From Salicibibacter cibi (GTDB lineage Bacteria; Bacillota; Bacilli; Bacillales; Marinococcaceae), in assembly GCF_016495865.1 (NCBI RefSeq), contig NZ_CP054706.1:186001-250000 (forward strand): 64,000 bases of DNA, given 5' to 3'. A program made the translations under genes and the position numbers. The notes beneath the pieces are model-generated. The model saw nothing but the letters and a program-made list of their open reading frames with translations. It was not told the DNA's origin and made no database searches. This document shows positions 21,686 through 31,798 of the stretch, piece after piece. Each line of letters begins with the position of its first letter. Position 1 is the first letter of the stretch.

Positions 21686-22583
21686 AATAAAGGATTCGCC
21701 ATAAGTAAAAGGTTGCGTACGTTTCCCAGCCTTTCCAATTTTCGGCGTATTGACGGATTTCTGCTTTGGTGGGTTTCTCGTCGTATCCGAGCATAAGTTT
21801 GATAGCGTTTTGCAACCCGACATCGTCGATGGGAAAAGCGGATGGGTAACGTAAACAGCGCATGAGCACGTAATTGGCTGTCCAGGGGCCAATGCCGCGA
21901 ATGCTCACGAGCATCCTTTCAGCTGTGTTAAAGTCTGCTTCAAGCAATTTTTCCTTTGATAACTCACTGTTGGTGATGAGTTGGGCTACGTTGATAAGGT
22001 ATTCGGCTTTTTTCTTTGTCATTTTTAAACGTGCCAAATCTTCGACCTCAAGTTGTGCGATGTTTTCCGGACGAGGGAAAAGCCAATCATTATTCACTTT
22101 CTCCCCGAATGCTTCTACAAAACGGCGTTTTAGCGTATAGGCGAAAGAAAGGTTGATTTGCTGCCCTAAAATTCCCCACGCGATGGCTTCGAATAAATCG
22201 GGAAGTCCAACGTTTCTTAACCCATAAAATTGGGCCGTAGGTGCATACAATAACGGATCGTCTTTCGCGAGCTGATAAAACGGCTCTAGGTTTGTGTCCA
22301 TATCGAACCATTCCCATATATAATGGGCAGCTTCTTCTCGGTCTTTTTTGTTTTGTGGAGTGGTCTCCGACGAGAAGCGGATCTCGAGTATCCGGTCGTT
22401 CTCCGCGCTGATCTCAACGAGGACGGTTTTATTTTGCAACGCCAATGCCCGGTGAATCTTTCCATCGATGATGTCAAACATACATTCATCGGCTGATCGT
22501 GCCAGATAGCCGAGGTTTTCTTTGAAACTAAATGCTTTCGGTGCAAGAATTCGCAAAGTTTCGTTGTGATCTTCCCAGTGCAT
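21684..22583 (-). CDS. alkA: DNA-3-methyladenine glycosylase II (AlkA family)
   Basis: A 299-residue HhH-GPD base-excision repair glycosylase removing alkylated purines. An N-terminal AlkA-type domain (about 1-110) precedes the catalytic core; blocks AWGILGQQIN, the helix-hairpin-helix SIRGIGPWTANYVLMR and the catalytic Asp in PIDDVGLQNAI are intact. It resembles B. subtilis YfjP in layout. Single gene, convergent with ppaC. Start MHWEDHNETL has GGGAGGAT about 6 nt upstream on the minus strand. Confidence 0.88.
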   Translation of the reverse strand: MHWEDHNETLRILAPKAFSFKENLGYLARSADECMFDIIDGKIHRALALQNKTVLVEISAENDRILEIRFSSETTPQNKKDREEAAHYIWEWFDMDTNLEPFYQLAKDDPLLYAPTAQFYGLRNVGLPDLFEAIAWGILGQQINLSFAYTLKRRFVEAFGEKVNNDWLFPRPENIAQLEVEDLARLKMTKKKAEYLINVAQLITNSELSKEKLLEADFNTAERMLVSIRGIGPWTANYVLMRCLRYPSAFPIDDVGLQNAIKLMLGYDEKPTKAEIRQYAENWKGWETYATFYLWRILY

Positions 22584-22771
22584 GGCTATCCTCCCGTTTC
22601 AATATGTTGCTATTATGACTGTATAATGTTCATTGATCAATGTTTAGCGGTTATAATAAGACATGAGGACGGGATGAAAATTTCACATATGAATTGGACT
22701 GCGATTGTTGATGATTAACGACCGCACGCCCGTTTCTTTAGTGACGAGAAGTTCAATGGAGATGAAGCGCA

Positions 22772-23590
22772 ATGCAAAGCGAACTGCTTTATAAATACCC
22801 AAAGACAATCCTCAATAAAGGGACCGGATTTTTGTCCGGGTACACCCATTCGTTAAACCCTTATACGGGCTGTGCCTACGGCTGTTCTTTTTGCTACGTT
22901 CGGCAGATGCCTGTTTCCACATTCCGTGAAGGGGAGTGGGGCAGGTGGGTCGATGTAAAAAAAGGGGCGGCGGACCTTTTGCAAAAAGAACTGACGCGTG
23001 CCAAGAAAAAGGGCAAAGTTACCATCTTTATGTCCTCCAGTACCGATCCTTATCAACCGGTCGAGCATGAAGAACGCATTACACGATCGCTTCTTGAGGT
23101 AATGGCCGAAGATCCGCCGGATTTTCTGTTTGTCCAGACGAGAAGTCCAATGGCGCGCAGGGATATTGATTTATTTTTACGGCTGAAAAATAAAATACGC
23201 GTCAGCATGACGATTGAAACAGACCGCGAAGAGATTCGCAAGCACTTTACACCCGATGCGCCGGCGATTCGCGGCCGTTTAAAAACATTGCAATTGCTGA
23301 AGGAAGCGGGTGTGCCGGCCCAGGCGACCATTGCGCCGCTTTTGCCAAGCAGTCGGTCGTTCCCGGATCTATTGCGGGAATATGTGGCCCGCGTTTGCAT
23401 TGATGATTTTTTTATGGGTGACGGCAGCGGAGGACGACGTACCGAAAACTTGGGCATTCGGGAAAAATATGAAGAACTGGGCTTGGAAAAATGGTACGAC
23501 CCGGTCGCCTATCAAAAACTAATGAGAAGGTTTCAGCGTGTTTTTCCTGACGAGCAGATCTATGTCAACCGGGATGGGTTTATGCCATAA
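22772..23590 (+). CDS. SPL-family radical SAM protein
   Basis: A 272-residue radical SAM protein of the spore photoproduct lyase-related family (COG1533). The cluster motif is CAYGCSFC (CxxxCxxC, about residues 34-41), within GYTHSLNPYTGCAYGC. STDPYQPVE and ERTL-like downstream blocks fit the family. It is shorter than true SplB (about 340) and lacks the C-terminal SplB Cys motif as far as I can see, so photoproduct repair is not implied; the substrate is unknown. ATG 22772 follows GGAGATG. namA follows 67 bp downstream. Confidence 0.85.
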   Translation: MQSELLYKYPKTILNKGTGFLSGYTHSLNPYTGCAYGCSFCYVRQMPVSTFREGEWGRWVDVKKGAADLLQKELTRAKKKGKVTIFMSSSTDPYQPVEHEERITRSLLEVMAEDPPDFLFVQTRSPMARRDIDLFLRLKNKIRVSMTIETDREEIRKHFTPDAPAIRGRLKTLQLLKEAGVPAQATIAPLLPSSRSFPDLLREYVARVCIDDFFMGDGSGGRRTENLGIREKYEELGLEKWYDPVAYQKLMRRFQRVFPDEQIYVNRDGFMP

Positions 23591-23606
23591 TGAATTTGGC
23601 CGCTAA

Positions 23607-24736
<1,130 letters not shown>

Positions 24737-24740
24737 GAGA

Positions 24741-24770
24741 AACCCGCGTAAACGTGCGCGGGTGTTGTCT
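24741..24770 (+). terminator. Terminator after namA
   Basis: CCCGCG (24743-24748) pairs with CGCGGG (24757-24762), followed by a T-rich stretch. Confidence 0.65.
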
Positions 24771-24811
24771 TCCTGGTATACTATATAGAAATCTATGAAA
24801 GGACGGATGCC

Positions 24812-25714
24812 ATGATAGTAAGAGAACGTGAACCGTCTTACGAATTAAAAATTTTGCGATTATTGAATCCACGCATGACTTTGCCGGATAAACAGTATTA
24901 TTTAAATCTGGAAAAGGGATTTGAAGGCGAACGGCAACTGGATGTTTGGCTGGAAGACTTAACGAATGATTGCCTAATCGTCAATGACTTATTACTCAAG
25001 CATAAACAACAGCTTTTCCAAATCGACACACTGCTTATTTTTTCTAACAAGATCTATCTTTTTAATGGGAAATATTATGAAGGTGATTATTATACGGACC
25101 AAGACACGTGGTATATAATGCCTGGCAAAGAAATCAACGATCCGTTGCTGCAGTTAAAACGAAGCGACTATCTTCTCCGCCAATTGCTTCAACGCCTCAA
25201 ACTGAACTTTCTCCCGGTTGAACCCCTCCTTATTTTTAACAACCCTGCATTTATGCTCTACAATGCCCCCTCCAATCTACCGGCTGTTTTTTCACCCCAA
25301 CTTCAACGCTATATGAAAAAATTGAACAACGAACCATCAAAGATCAACCGCAAACACGAGCATCTAGCTGAAAAGTTAGTGTCCCTACATGAAAAGGAGT
25401 CCCCGCATACCGAGCTTCCGGATTATGACTTTGATCGATTGGCGAAAGGAGTGGTATGTGTTGAGTGTGGCGCGATGATGGTTCATAGAGGGAAAAGTTT
25501 TGGTTGCGAACGTTGCGGCTACGTCGAAAAGGTTAAATCCGGGATTATTCGGAGTGCAGAAGATTACAAAGTCCTTTTTCCGGATAGCAAAATAACCACG
25601 CCTGTCATCCGTGAATGGTGCGCCCTCCGTGGTGATAAGAAAATGGTAATAAAAGCCCTCGGCGAGCGTTTCAAACTCGTCAGAAATGGGCGGCATTCAT
25701 ACTATACGGATTGA
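24812..25714 (+). CDS. NERD domain protein with C-terminal zinc ribbon
   Basis: A 300-residue protein. The NERD (nuclease-related) domain spans about residues 35-150, with GFEGERQLD and the QIDTLLIF block; a zinc ribbon CVECG...CERCG lies at about 210-230, followed by a small HTH-like C-terminal region. NERD proteins are presumed DNA-processing enzymes; the biological role here is unknown. ATG 24812 follows AAAGGACGG. Stand-alone gene ending at the second repeat array. Confidence 0.85.
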   Translation: MIVREREPSYELKILRLLNPRMTLPDKQYYLNLEKGFEGERQLDVWLEDLTNDCLIVNDLLLKHKQQLFQIDTLLIFSNKIYLFNGKYYEGDYYTDQDTWYIMPGKEINDPLLQLKRSDYLLRQLLQRLKLNFLPVEPLLIFNNPAFMLYNAPSNLPAVFSPQLQRYMKKLNNEPSKINRKHEHLAEKLVSLHEKESPHTELPDYDFDRLAKGVVCVECGAMMVHRGKSFGCERCGYVEKVKSGIIRSAEDYKVLFPDSKITTPVIREWCALRGDKKMVIKALGERFKLVRNGRHSYYTD

Positions 25715-25734
25715 GTTCACCAAGGCAATCTTTT

Positions 25735-26192
25735 AGGGACAGCTCCATCGTCCCTGGAAATGGGAGAAAGCGGAAAAATGCGGACGGAAGAGCTGGCCAG
25801 CGTCCCCGAAAAGAACGGAAGAGCTATCCCCGAAAATGAGAGAAGGCCGAAAAAGACGAACGGAAGAGCCATCCAGCGTCCCCGAAAATGAGAGAAGGCC
25901 GAAAAAGACGAACGGAAGAGCCATCCAGCGTCCCCGAAAATGAGAGAAGGCCGAAAAAGACGACGGAAGAGCTCCAGCGTCCCCGAAAATGAGAGAAGGC
26001 CGAAAAAGACGAACGGAAGAGCCATCCAGCGTCCCCGAAAATGAGAGAAGGCCGAAAAAGACGGACGGAAGAGCCATCCAGCGTCCCCGAAAATGAGAGA
26101 AGGCCGAAAAAGACGAACGGAAGAGGCAGCCAGCGTCCGCGAGAAAGGAAGAAAGCCGAAAAAGACGGACGCAAGGCACCCTCGCGTCCCCT
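25735..26192 (-). repeat. Tandem 52-bp hairpin repeat, array 2 (about 8-9 units)
   Basis: Units of 52 bp; starts of CAGCGTCCCC occur at 25874, 25926, 25975, 26027, 26079 and 26131. Read on the minus strand a unit is GGGGACGCTGGATGGCTCTT then CCGTTCGTCTTTTTC and GGCCTTCTCTCATTTTC, which aligns with the units at 32452 and more loosely with array 1. The left edge keeps a full AGGGAC/GTCCCT stem. Repeat-encoded reading frames in all three minus frames are an artefact of the repetition. It lies between the convergent ends of the NERD gene and kdgA. Confidence 0.95.
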
Positions 26193-26198
26193 CCCCCG

Positions 26199-26830
26199 TT
26201 ACCTCGGCCGCGCCTCAGCGACGAACTTCCTCGCGTGTGCGGTTAAGCCTTCCCAATCCCGGGCCAAAATCAAGTTTTTATCCAGCAATGAACCGCCCGC
26301 ACCTACGGCAACGGCACCGGCGCGTATATAATCGGCAATATTACCGAGGTCAATGCCCCCCGTGGGCATCATTGGAATATGGCCGAGTGGGCCTTGCAAT
26401 GCTTTTATAAAAGCGGGACCTACAGCATCAGCCGGAAATACTTTTACGAGGTCAGCCCCCAATTTTTTGCTTGCAATGCTTCTGTTGGCGTGAAGATCCC
26501 CGGGATGACGATCGTATTGTACCGATTGCTTGCCTCAATGGTCGCCTGGTCAAGCGTCGGGGCAAAAATAAACTCAGCGCCCGCTTGAATCGCCTGGACA
26601 GCGGTTTCTTGATCCAAGACCGTGCCCGCCCCGACAACCGCTCTGTCCCCCAAACGTTCGCGGAGTTCGCGAATGGAATCGAATGCATCATCCGAGTCAA
26701 CGGTAATTTCCAGTCCGGTGACACCTCCGGCAACGAGTGCATCGGCAATGTGATGAATATGTTCACTTGGCAATCGGCGCATAACGGCAACAACGCCGGA
26801 CTCGAGTAATTGCGGCAACTTTGTTTTCAT
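26199..26830 (-). pseudogene. kdgA: 2-keto-3-deoxy-6-phosphogluconate aldolase, split by one missing base
   Basis: KDPG (and KHG) aldolase, which cleaves KDPG to pyruvate and glyceraldehyde-3-phosphate. The 5' part includes GVVAVMRR, GLEITVDS, GAGTVL and the FAPTL region; the frame breaks in the T-run 26463-26468 (an A-run on the coding strand). One extra A restores ALQAKKLGADLVKVFPADA, whose VKVFPA contains the Schiff-base region, and the frame runs to 26199. Full product about 210 residues. ATG 26830 follows AAAGGAGC. It is the second gene after kdgK. Confidence 0.88.
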
Positions 26831-26849
26831 CGAAAAAATGCTCCTTTTT

Positions 26850-27817
26850 TTAGCGACTTACATCGGTCGTTGTTTTGCCTGTAAATGCTTCTACTTCCGC
26901 GCGCGTCGGCAATCCTTCAATGTCCCCGGGGAACTGACGACGAGCGCGCCGACGGCTGATCCCAATCGAACCGCTTCTTCAAGGGATTCGCCTTCCAGCA
27001 AACCGGCGATCACCCCTGCGGCAAAACCGTCGCCGGCACCGATCGGATCAACCACTTCCTCCACCTTGTAGCTGGAAACGCTCCCTTCTTTTCGATATCG
27101 GTCAGCATAGTATGAGTGGCTGGCGCCGTTTTTGATAACGATGTCTTTAGCCCCGTCTTTCCACGCCCGTGCTGCGATTGTTTGCTCATCGCGGGTGCCG
27201 TACATCCATTCCGCTTCATCTAGACCGGGTAAAAAGAGGTCGGATTTGGCCGCGAGTGACCGGATTCGTTCTTTTGCTTGCTCCTCTCCATACCATTGCA
27301 TGATTTTAAAACGCAAATTCGGGTCAAAAGAAACCATCAGTCCGTGTTCATGTGCACGATCAATGGCGCGCTCCACCGTTTCGTCGCATGTCTCACTCAG
27401 GAACGGCGTAATACCGGTGATATGTAGGATCTTTCCTTCCGAAAACACAGCTTCGTGAAGATCGTCCGGCGATAATTTGCTCGCCGCTGAACCTGCGCGA
27501 TAATAATGAACGTGGTTTTGATTCGGCCGTCTTTTTTCTTTAAAATACAACCCTGTCGGCGCTTCCGCATCGGTCGTCACAAAGGAAGTGTCTACTCCTT
27601 CGCCGCGGATGGCGTGCAGTAAGTATTCGCCAAGTTCGTCTTCGCCGATTTTACTGACCCAAGTCACAGCGTGTCCCAATTTCGTCATCCCGATCGCGAA
27701 ATTAGACTCCGCTCCGCCGAAGCGTTTTTGAAAATAATTCGCATATTTCATCGGCCCTGTATCGGTCGCTTCCAATACAACCATGGTTTCTCCGAGCGTA
27801 ATGACTTCCGTCTCCAT
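26850..27817 (-). pseudogene. kdgK: 2-keto-3-deoxygluconate kinase, frameshifted near the 3' end
   Basis: PfkB/ribokinase family kinase phosphorylating KDG to KDPG, the substrate of the next gene. N-terminal GETMVVLE, GGAESNFAIG and the catalytic DPIGAGDGFAAG (Asp base) are intact. The reading frame as given ends at 26891 after SSPG. One additional G in the CCCCGGGG run (26924-26931) gives SSPGDIEGLPTRAEVEAFTG and a natural stop at 26850, 19 nt before kdgA. ATG 27817 has AGGAGG upstream. Because only the last ~25 residues are affected, the protein might work even if the shift is real. Confidence 0.85.
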
Positions 27818-27908
27818 GTTGTCCTCCTGTGTTATGTAGGTTTTATCACTTTATCTTATCATAAAATAATGCCCATGTGTTCGTAAGACTGTCGAAGTCA
27901 TGCATCTG

Positions 27909-27938
27909 TTGGTCGTGACCAATGGCTTTCGCTATGAT
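27909..27938 (+). promoter_or_regulatory. Promoter with a dyad over the -35
   Basis: TTGGTC (27909-27914), 18-bp spacer, TATGAT (27933-27938). The -35 is the left arm of the perfect dyad TTGGTC-GT-GACCAA (27909-27922), a possible operator. Confidence 0.4.
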
Positions 27939-27968
27939 AGGATTTTGACAGAGAGAGGAGAGATACGC

Positions 27969-28358
27969 ATGAACCGATATACGAAACGTTTGCTGGTGTT
28001 CGCTGCCATCTTCGGATTGATTGGAGTGGGGTTAGGCGGACATATGGCAGGTGCCGGGTCGCCGGCATTACGACCCGTGCACGCCCACGCCCTCGTCGTC
28101 GGCTGGTTATCGCTTTTCAGTTGGGGCATCTATTACCAACTTTTTTCTGTATCGAGAAAGTTGGCTAGCGCCCAGACATGGACAGCGATCATTGGAACGG
28201 TCTTTCTGGTGATCGGCATGTGGATTCACCTTGCGGGAGCGCTGGAAGCTTTGCCGTATGTCGTAACATTGATTATTTATATTGGTGGCGGAACCGTTTT
28301 AATCGCCAGTTACGTTTTATTTTTCTTTATCGTTCTTAAACAGAAGGTTGTCAATTAA
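27969..28358 (+). CDS. Small four-helix membrane protein, haem-copper-oxidase-like
   Basis: A 129-residue protein with four predicted membrane helices. The segment HAHALVVGWLSLFSWGIYY resembles helices of the cbb3 oxidase subunit I/NnrS superfamily, with several His residues that could bind haem or metal, but it is far too short to be an oxidase subunit. Role unknown. ATG 27969 follows GAGAGGAGAG. Its stop overlaps the convergent eutC stop by about 3 bp. Confidence 0.65.
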   Translation: MNRYTKRLLVFAAIFGLIGVGLGGHMAGAGSPALRPVHAHALVVGWLSLFSWGIYYQLFSVSRKLASAQTWTAIIGTVFLVIGMWIHLAGALEALPYVVTLIIYIGGGTVLIASYVLFFFIVLKQKVVN

Positions 28359-29305
28359 GCATCTTTCAGCTGTGCCAAAGCATAGTTGGCAATAGCTGTG
28401 TCTTGCACGCCTGTGCCGGTTAAATCCGCCACGGTCACTTGTTGATCTTTCGTGCGACCGGTCGCATCACCGCTTAAGATTTTTCCGAGCTCCGTCACAT
28501 CGTCTTCTTTTATGATGGTTTTCGCATGTTGAAGCTCTCCGATTGCAAACACTTGTGAGGTAAGATCGCCGACTACGAGATCCGCTTTTGAAAAAATCGC
28601 CGGGTCCAATTCTTGCTTTTGTTCAGCGTCGGATCCCATGGCGGTGATATGCAAGCCATCGTGAAGCCATTCCGGTTTTATTAACGGTTCTTTGGCAGGC
28701 GTCGTCGTGACCACAAGGTCATTGCCGCGCACGACTTCTTCGGGGTTTTCTGCCAATCGAACCGTAAGGCCGTGCTTTTCTTCCATTTCCTTTTGGTATT
28801 TTTTTACATTTTCGGCTGTGCGTCCATAGACGTGTACTTCATGAAAAGAACGAACGAGTTGCAACGCTTCGACTTGCAACCGTGCCTGCAGCCCCGTGCC
28901 GATCACGCCAACGCTTGAAATATCCTGTACGGCAAGTTGATCTGCGGCTATGGCTCCGGCGAGTGCAGTTCGTACATCAGTCAAGTAGCCGTTATCTTGA
29001 AGCAACGCCTTCGGGATCCCAGTTTCCGAATCCATGGCTAGCATGAGGCCGCCGAGGCTGGGCAGTCCTTTTTGCGGATTTTCAAAAAAACCGGCGGACA
29101 CTTTAATCGCGAATGTATCAAAACCGGGAATATAGGCGGTTTTGATATCGGCTTCTCCGTTGTGTTCCGGGATGTTGACATGGATAACGGGCGGTTGCGA
29201 GACGCCTCCTTCGTGAAGACGCCGAAAAGCGTTTTCAATTTTCGATAACGCGTCTTTGGAAAGTGATACATGCCGGCGGATTGTTTCTTCTTTATGGATA
29301 TCCAA
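28355..29305 (-). CDS. eutC: Ornithine cyclodeaminase/mu-crystallin family protein, EutC-like
   Basis: A 316-residue Rossmann-fold protein of the ornithine cyclodeaminase family. The dinucleotide motif is VGVIGTGLQARLQ (about residue 135), and DVRTALAGAIAAD and TVADLTGTGVQD are family blocks. The divergent PLP-dependent neighbour is threonine dehydratase-like, the pairing seen in ectoine/hydroxyectoine utilisation (eutB-eutC), which suits a halophile. Other ectoine catabolism genes are not in the window, so a general amino-acid role remains possible. The start lies 104 bp from the divergent eutB. Confidence 0.7.
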   Translation of the reverse strand: MDIHKEETIRRHVSLSKDALSKIENAFRRLHEGGVSQPPVIHVNIPEHNGEADIKTAYIPGFDTFAIKVSAGFFENPQKGLPSLGGLMLAMDSETGIPKALLQDNGYLTDVRTALAGAIAADQLAVQDISSVGVIGTGLQARLQVEALQLVRSFHEVHVYGRTAENVKKYQKEMEEKHGLTVRLAENPEEVVRGNDLVVTTTPAKEPLIKPEWLHDGLHITAMGSDAEQKQELDPAIFSKADLVVGDLTSQVFAIGELQHAKTIIKEDDVTELGKILSGDATGRTKDQQVTVADLTGTGVQDTAIANYALAQLKDA

Positions 29306-29409
29306 AACCCATCACACTCCTTTTTTAATTCTATTTCCTTTTTTGAGGTTCATTAATCCGCATTTTACGGGTAGAGTCATGTATATATATGAAAAAAAGG
29401 GGGTCCATG

Positions 29410-30368
29410 ATGCGTTCTGTTTGGAAGGCGCGAAAGCGATTGCGCGAACATGTAGATAAAACGCCGTTGATCGCGAGTCCCGTACTCTCGGAAAAAAGCG
29501 GCGTTCCGGTCTATTTAAAGCTGGAAACGATGCAACCGACCCGTTCGTTTAAGCTTAGGGGAGCGTTTAATTTTTTATCTGCTCTAAATGAGGAGGAAAA
29601 AAAACGAGGCGTAAGCGCGTTTTCCACCGGTAACCACGGGCTGGCGGTTGCTTATGCGGCGAAGCAGATGAACATACGCGCGACGATTTTTGTGTCGGAA
29701 TCGGTCACGGAAGCAAAAAAAGAAGCATTGCGAGGCAGTGGCGCAGAACTCGTCGTCATCGGAAAAAGTCAGGATGAAGCGGGAGCGGCTTGTCAAAAAC
29801 AAAGCCGTGCGAAAGGATTGACGATTGTGCCGCCTTTCGATCATCCTGAGGTCATTGCCGGGCAAGGGACGATCGCGCTTGAACTATTGGAAGACCTCCC
29901 CGAACTGGAAACCGTCGTGGCAGGCTTATCGGGGGCGGGCTATTGGCAGGGATAGGCATGGCCCTAAAACATACCGATCCGGCGATACAGATTGCAGGCA
30001 TCAGCGTTGAAAAGGGCGCAGCCATGGATGAAAGCATTAAAGCCGGAAATCCGATCGAGATTCCCGAACATTCCACCTATGCCGATAGTTTGCTCGGAGG
30101 TATCGGGCTCGATAATCAATACACGTTCTCCGCGATCCAAAAATACGTAGACACGCGCACGCGGTTGGCGGAAAGCGACATCGCGAAAGGGATGGCGTTT
30201 CTGTTCGAGCACCATCAACTCGTCGTCGAAGGCGCGGCAGCGGTTGGCGTCGGTGCCTTATTGAATGGCACTATCCGACCGAAAGGGCCAACGGCCATCG
30301 TCGTGACCGGCGCGGGGATTGATGTGAAAAGCCATCAAGAGATCGTAGGGCCTTATTTAGGGGGATGA
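29410..30368 (+). pseudogene. eutB: Threonine dehydratase-like PLP enzyme (EutB-like), split by one missing base
   Basis: Fold-type II PLP enzyme. The Lys motif is TRSFKLRGAFN (Schiff-base Lys), with the phosphate loop expected at SGGGLLAG. That loop is where the frame breaks: SGAGYWQG-stop from the G-run 29931-29935; adding one G restores SGGGLLAGIGMALKH and the frame runs to 30368 (about 319 residues). Divergent from eutC, which suggests hydroxyectoine utilisation dehydratase EutB; ordinary threonine/serine dehydratase is the alternative. Start: AAAAAAGGGGG precedes tandem ATG codons at 29407 and 29410. Confidence 0.8.
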
Positions 30369-30438
30369 GGATTATTAGCCGCGAACGTAGGAAACCAAGA
30401 AAATATAAAATCTCACTATCCAAACCATTTATATGTAG

Positions 30439-30444
30439 TATAAT
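30439..30444 (+). promoter_or_regulatory. -10 element of the small toxin-like gene
   Basis: Perfect TATAAT 63 nt before the TTG start of the 40-residue peptide; the -35 is weak. Confidence 0.45.
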
Positions 30445-30506
30445 GAGGACGTAGCCAACGCTGTATAGGGCAGGCTGCCACTCCCGACAGAAAGGGGGTG
30501 AGGATA

Positions 30507-30629
30507 TTGGTTGAGGCGTTAGTTTTTCTGCTTCTGTACTTGCTGGCACAAGCATTATGGGACAGAAAAAAAGTAAGACAAGCCTTGAGGCGGCTTGCCT
30601 TACGATGCGCCGATTGGTTCAAAGATTGA
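30507..30629 (+). CDS. 40-residue hydrophobic peptide, candidate type I toxin
   Basis: TTG at 30507 follows AAAGGGGGTGAGG. The peptide starts MVEALVFLLLYLLAQALWD (one membrane helix) and continues with a basic tail rich in Arg and Lys, ending DWFKD. That layout resembles the small holin-like toxins of Bacillus type I toxin-antitoxin loci. A TATAAT faces it on the other strand about 50 bp downstream (30680-30685), so an antisense RNA could overlap the message. I cannot assign a named family. Confidence 0.5.
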   Translation: MVEALVFLLLYLLAQALWDRKKVRQALRRLALRCADWFKD

Positions 30630-30649
30630 ATCAATCGCCAATCCATTAG

Positions 30650-30667
30650 AAGGGGATCTATCCCCTT
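30650..30667. terminator. Hairpin between the opposing promoters
   Basis: AAGGGGAT, loop CT, ATCCCCTT: a perfect 8-bp stem without a following T-run. It lies in the presumed overlap of message and antisense RNA. Confidence 0.4.
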
Positions 30668-30679
30668 CCCCTATACAGT

Positions 30680-30685
30680 ATTATA
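30680..30685 (-). promoter_or_regulatory. Opposing -10 element (possible antisense RNA)
   Basis: TATAAT on the minus strand (ATTATA on plus), directed at the 40-residue ORF. No good -35 is seen. Confidence 0.35.
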
Positions 30686-30747
30686 CATGATTCGCTGAAA
30701 TTATGCTACTAAAAATCTGAAAATCAACGTTAGTAGGGATGAAAAAC

Positions 30748-31587
30748 ATGAGGGTTCGCACATTTTCTATCCAAAAACCGAAAGCATTCATAATGATGCT
30801 TGTGAAAAAATTTATGAACGATGAGACGACGGGGCTTGCCGCGCAATTGGCGTATTATTTTTTATTGTCGTTGTTTCCGTTGTTATTATTTATCCTGACA
30901 TTGCTTCCTTACTTTTCATTGCCGGTGAGTCAGGTGGTTGATTTTATTCAGACGTATGCTCCCGGGGAAACCGGGGAACTCATTGCCAATAATGTTTCCT
31001 CCCTTTTAAGCGATACGAGAGGCGGGTTGCTTTCCGTCGGTCTTATCGGTACGCTTTGGACGGCATCCGGAGGCATTAATGCCTTTATTCGCGCGACGAA
31101 TCGTGCCTATGAAGTCGAAGAAACGAGGTCTTTTCTGACCGTGAGGCTTTTGTCGATGACCTTAACCTTTTCCATGGTTTTTGTTGTCGCTATTACTTTG
31201 TTTTTGCCCGTATTTGGACAGGCAATGATGGATTTCATTCAGTCATTCATTCCTCTTGCCGATCACATGGCATTGCTCTACCAAGTTTTAAGGTGGGTTG
31301 TCGCTATCGGCATTATGGTATTCGTCCTTATGGTGTTGTATCTTGCTGCACCTAATGCCGCTTTTAAGCTGCGAGAAGTATTTTGGGGTGCATTGTTTGC
31401 AACCGTCGTCTGGCAGTTAATTTCCGTTGGTTTTTCTTATTACGTTTCCAACTTCGGGAATTATGAAGCGACGTATGGCGCGATCGGAGGCATCATCGTG
31501 CTCATGATCTGGTTTTATTTAACGGGCATCATTCTCATTGTCGGCGGCCAACTCAATGCGGTGCTCTATAAGTGGAAACAATCGTAA
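30748..31587 (+). CDS. YihY/virulence factor BrkB family membrane protein
   Basis: A 279-residue integral membrane protein with six predicted helices, of the YihY/BrkB (former RNase BN) family. Diagnostic blocks are LAAQLAYYFLLSLFPLLLF near the N-terminus, YAPGETGELI, the GGLLSVGLIGTLWTASGGI segment and, near the C-terminus, YEATYGAIGGIIVLMIWFYL. Function is unsettled; the Bacillus relative is YfkH. ATG 30748 was chosen because GGGATG is 6 nt upstream; ATG 30739 is also possible. The region 31588-31798 after it holds only weak hairpins and no gene I can support. Confidence 0.88.
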   Translation: MRVRTFSIQKPKAFIMMLVKKFMNDETTGLAAQLAYYFLLSLFPLLLFILTLLPYFSLPVSQVVDFIQTYAPGETGELIANNVSSLLSDTRGGLLSVGLIGTLWTASGGINAFIRATNRAYEVEETRSFLTVRLLSMTLTFSMVFVVAITLFLPVFGQAMMDFIQSFIPLADHMALLYQVLRWVVAIGIMVFVLMVLYLAAPNAAFKLREVFWGALFATVVWQLISVGFSYYVSNFGNYEATYGAIGGIIVLMIWFYLTGIILIVGGQLNAVLYKWKQS

Positions 31588-31798
31588 GTTTTGTTGCGCG
31601 CGAGGAAGGTATAAAAGAGACTGCTCATTCCTGTGTCACCAGTTCATTCTGCAGTTCTGCGACTCCATTTTAACAACGGAGTTGCATATACCTGCATGAG
31701 CAGGGTCCCTGCCACCAACAGGGGTGACCCGGGACGATTGCGTGCAAGAGGCGGCCGGTCAACCGGATCAGAGCCATCAGCCGAATGAAATAATTGTC

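Noticed and set aside
22772..23590. Spore photoproduct lyase (splB)
   Set aside because: The radical SAM motif is similar, but the protein is about 70 residues shorter and I do not see the C-terminal Cys region of SplB, so I left it as an SPL-related protein.
25717..26331. Overlapping reading frames of 90-150 codons on both strands across array 2, with repetitive Phe/Ser/Arg-rich products
   Set aside because: They arise because a 52-bp unit without stop codons is repeated; similar frames occur in several registers, with no start site or ribosome site that makes sense.
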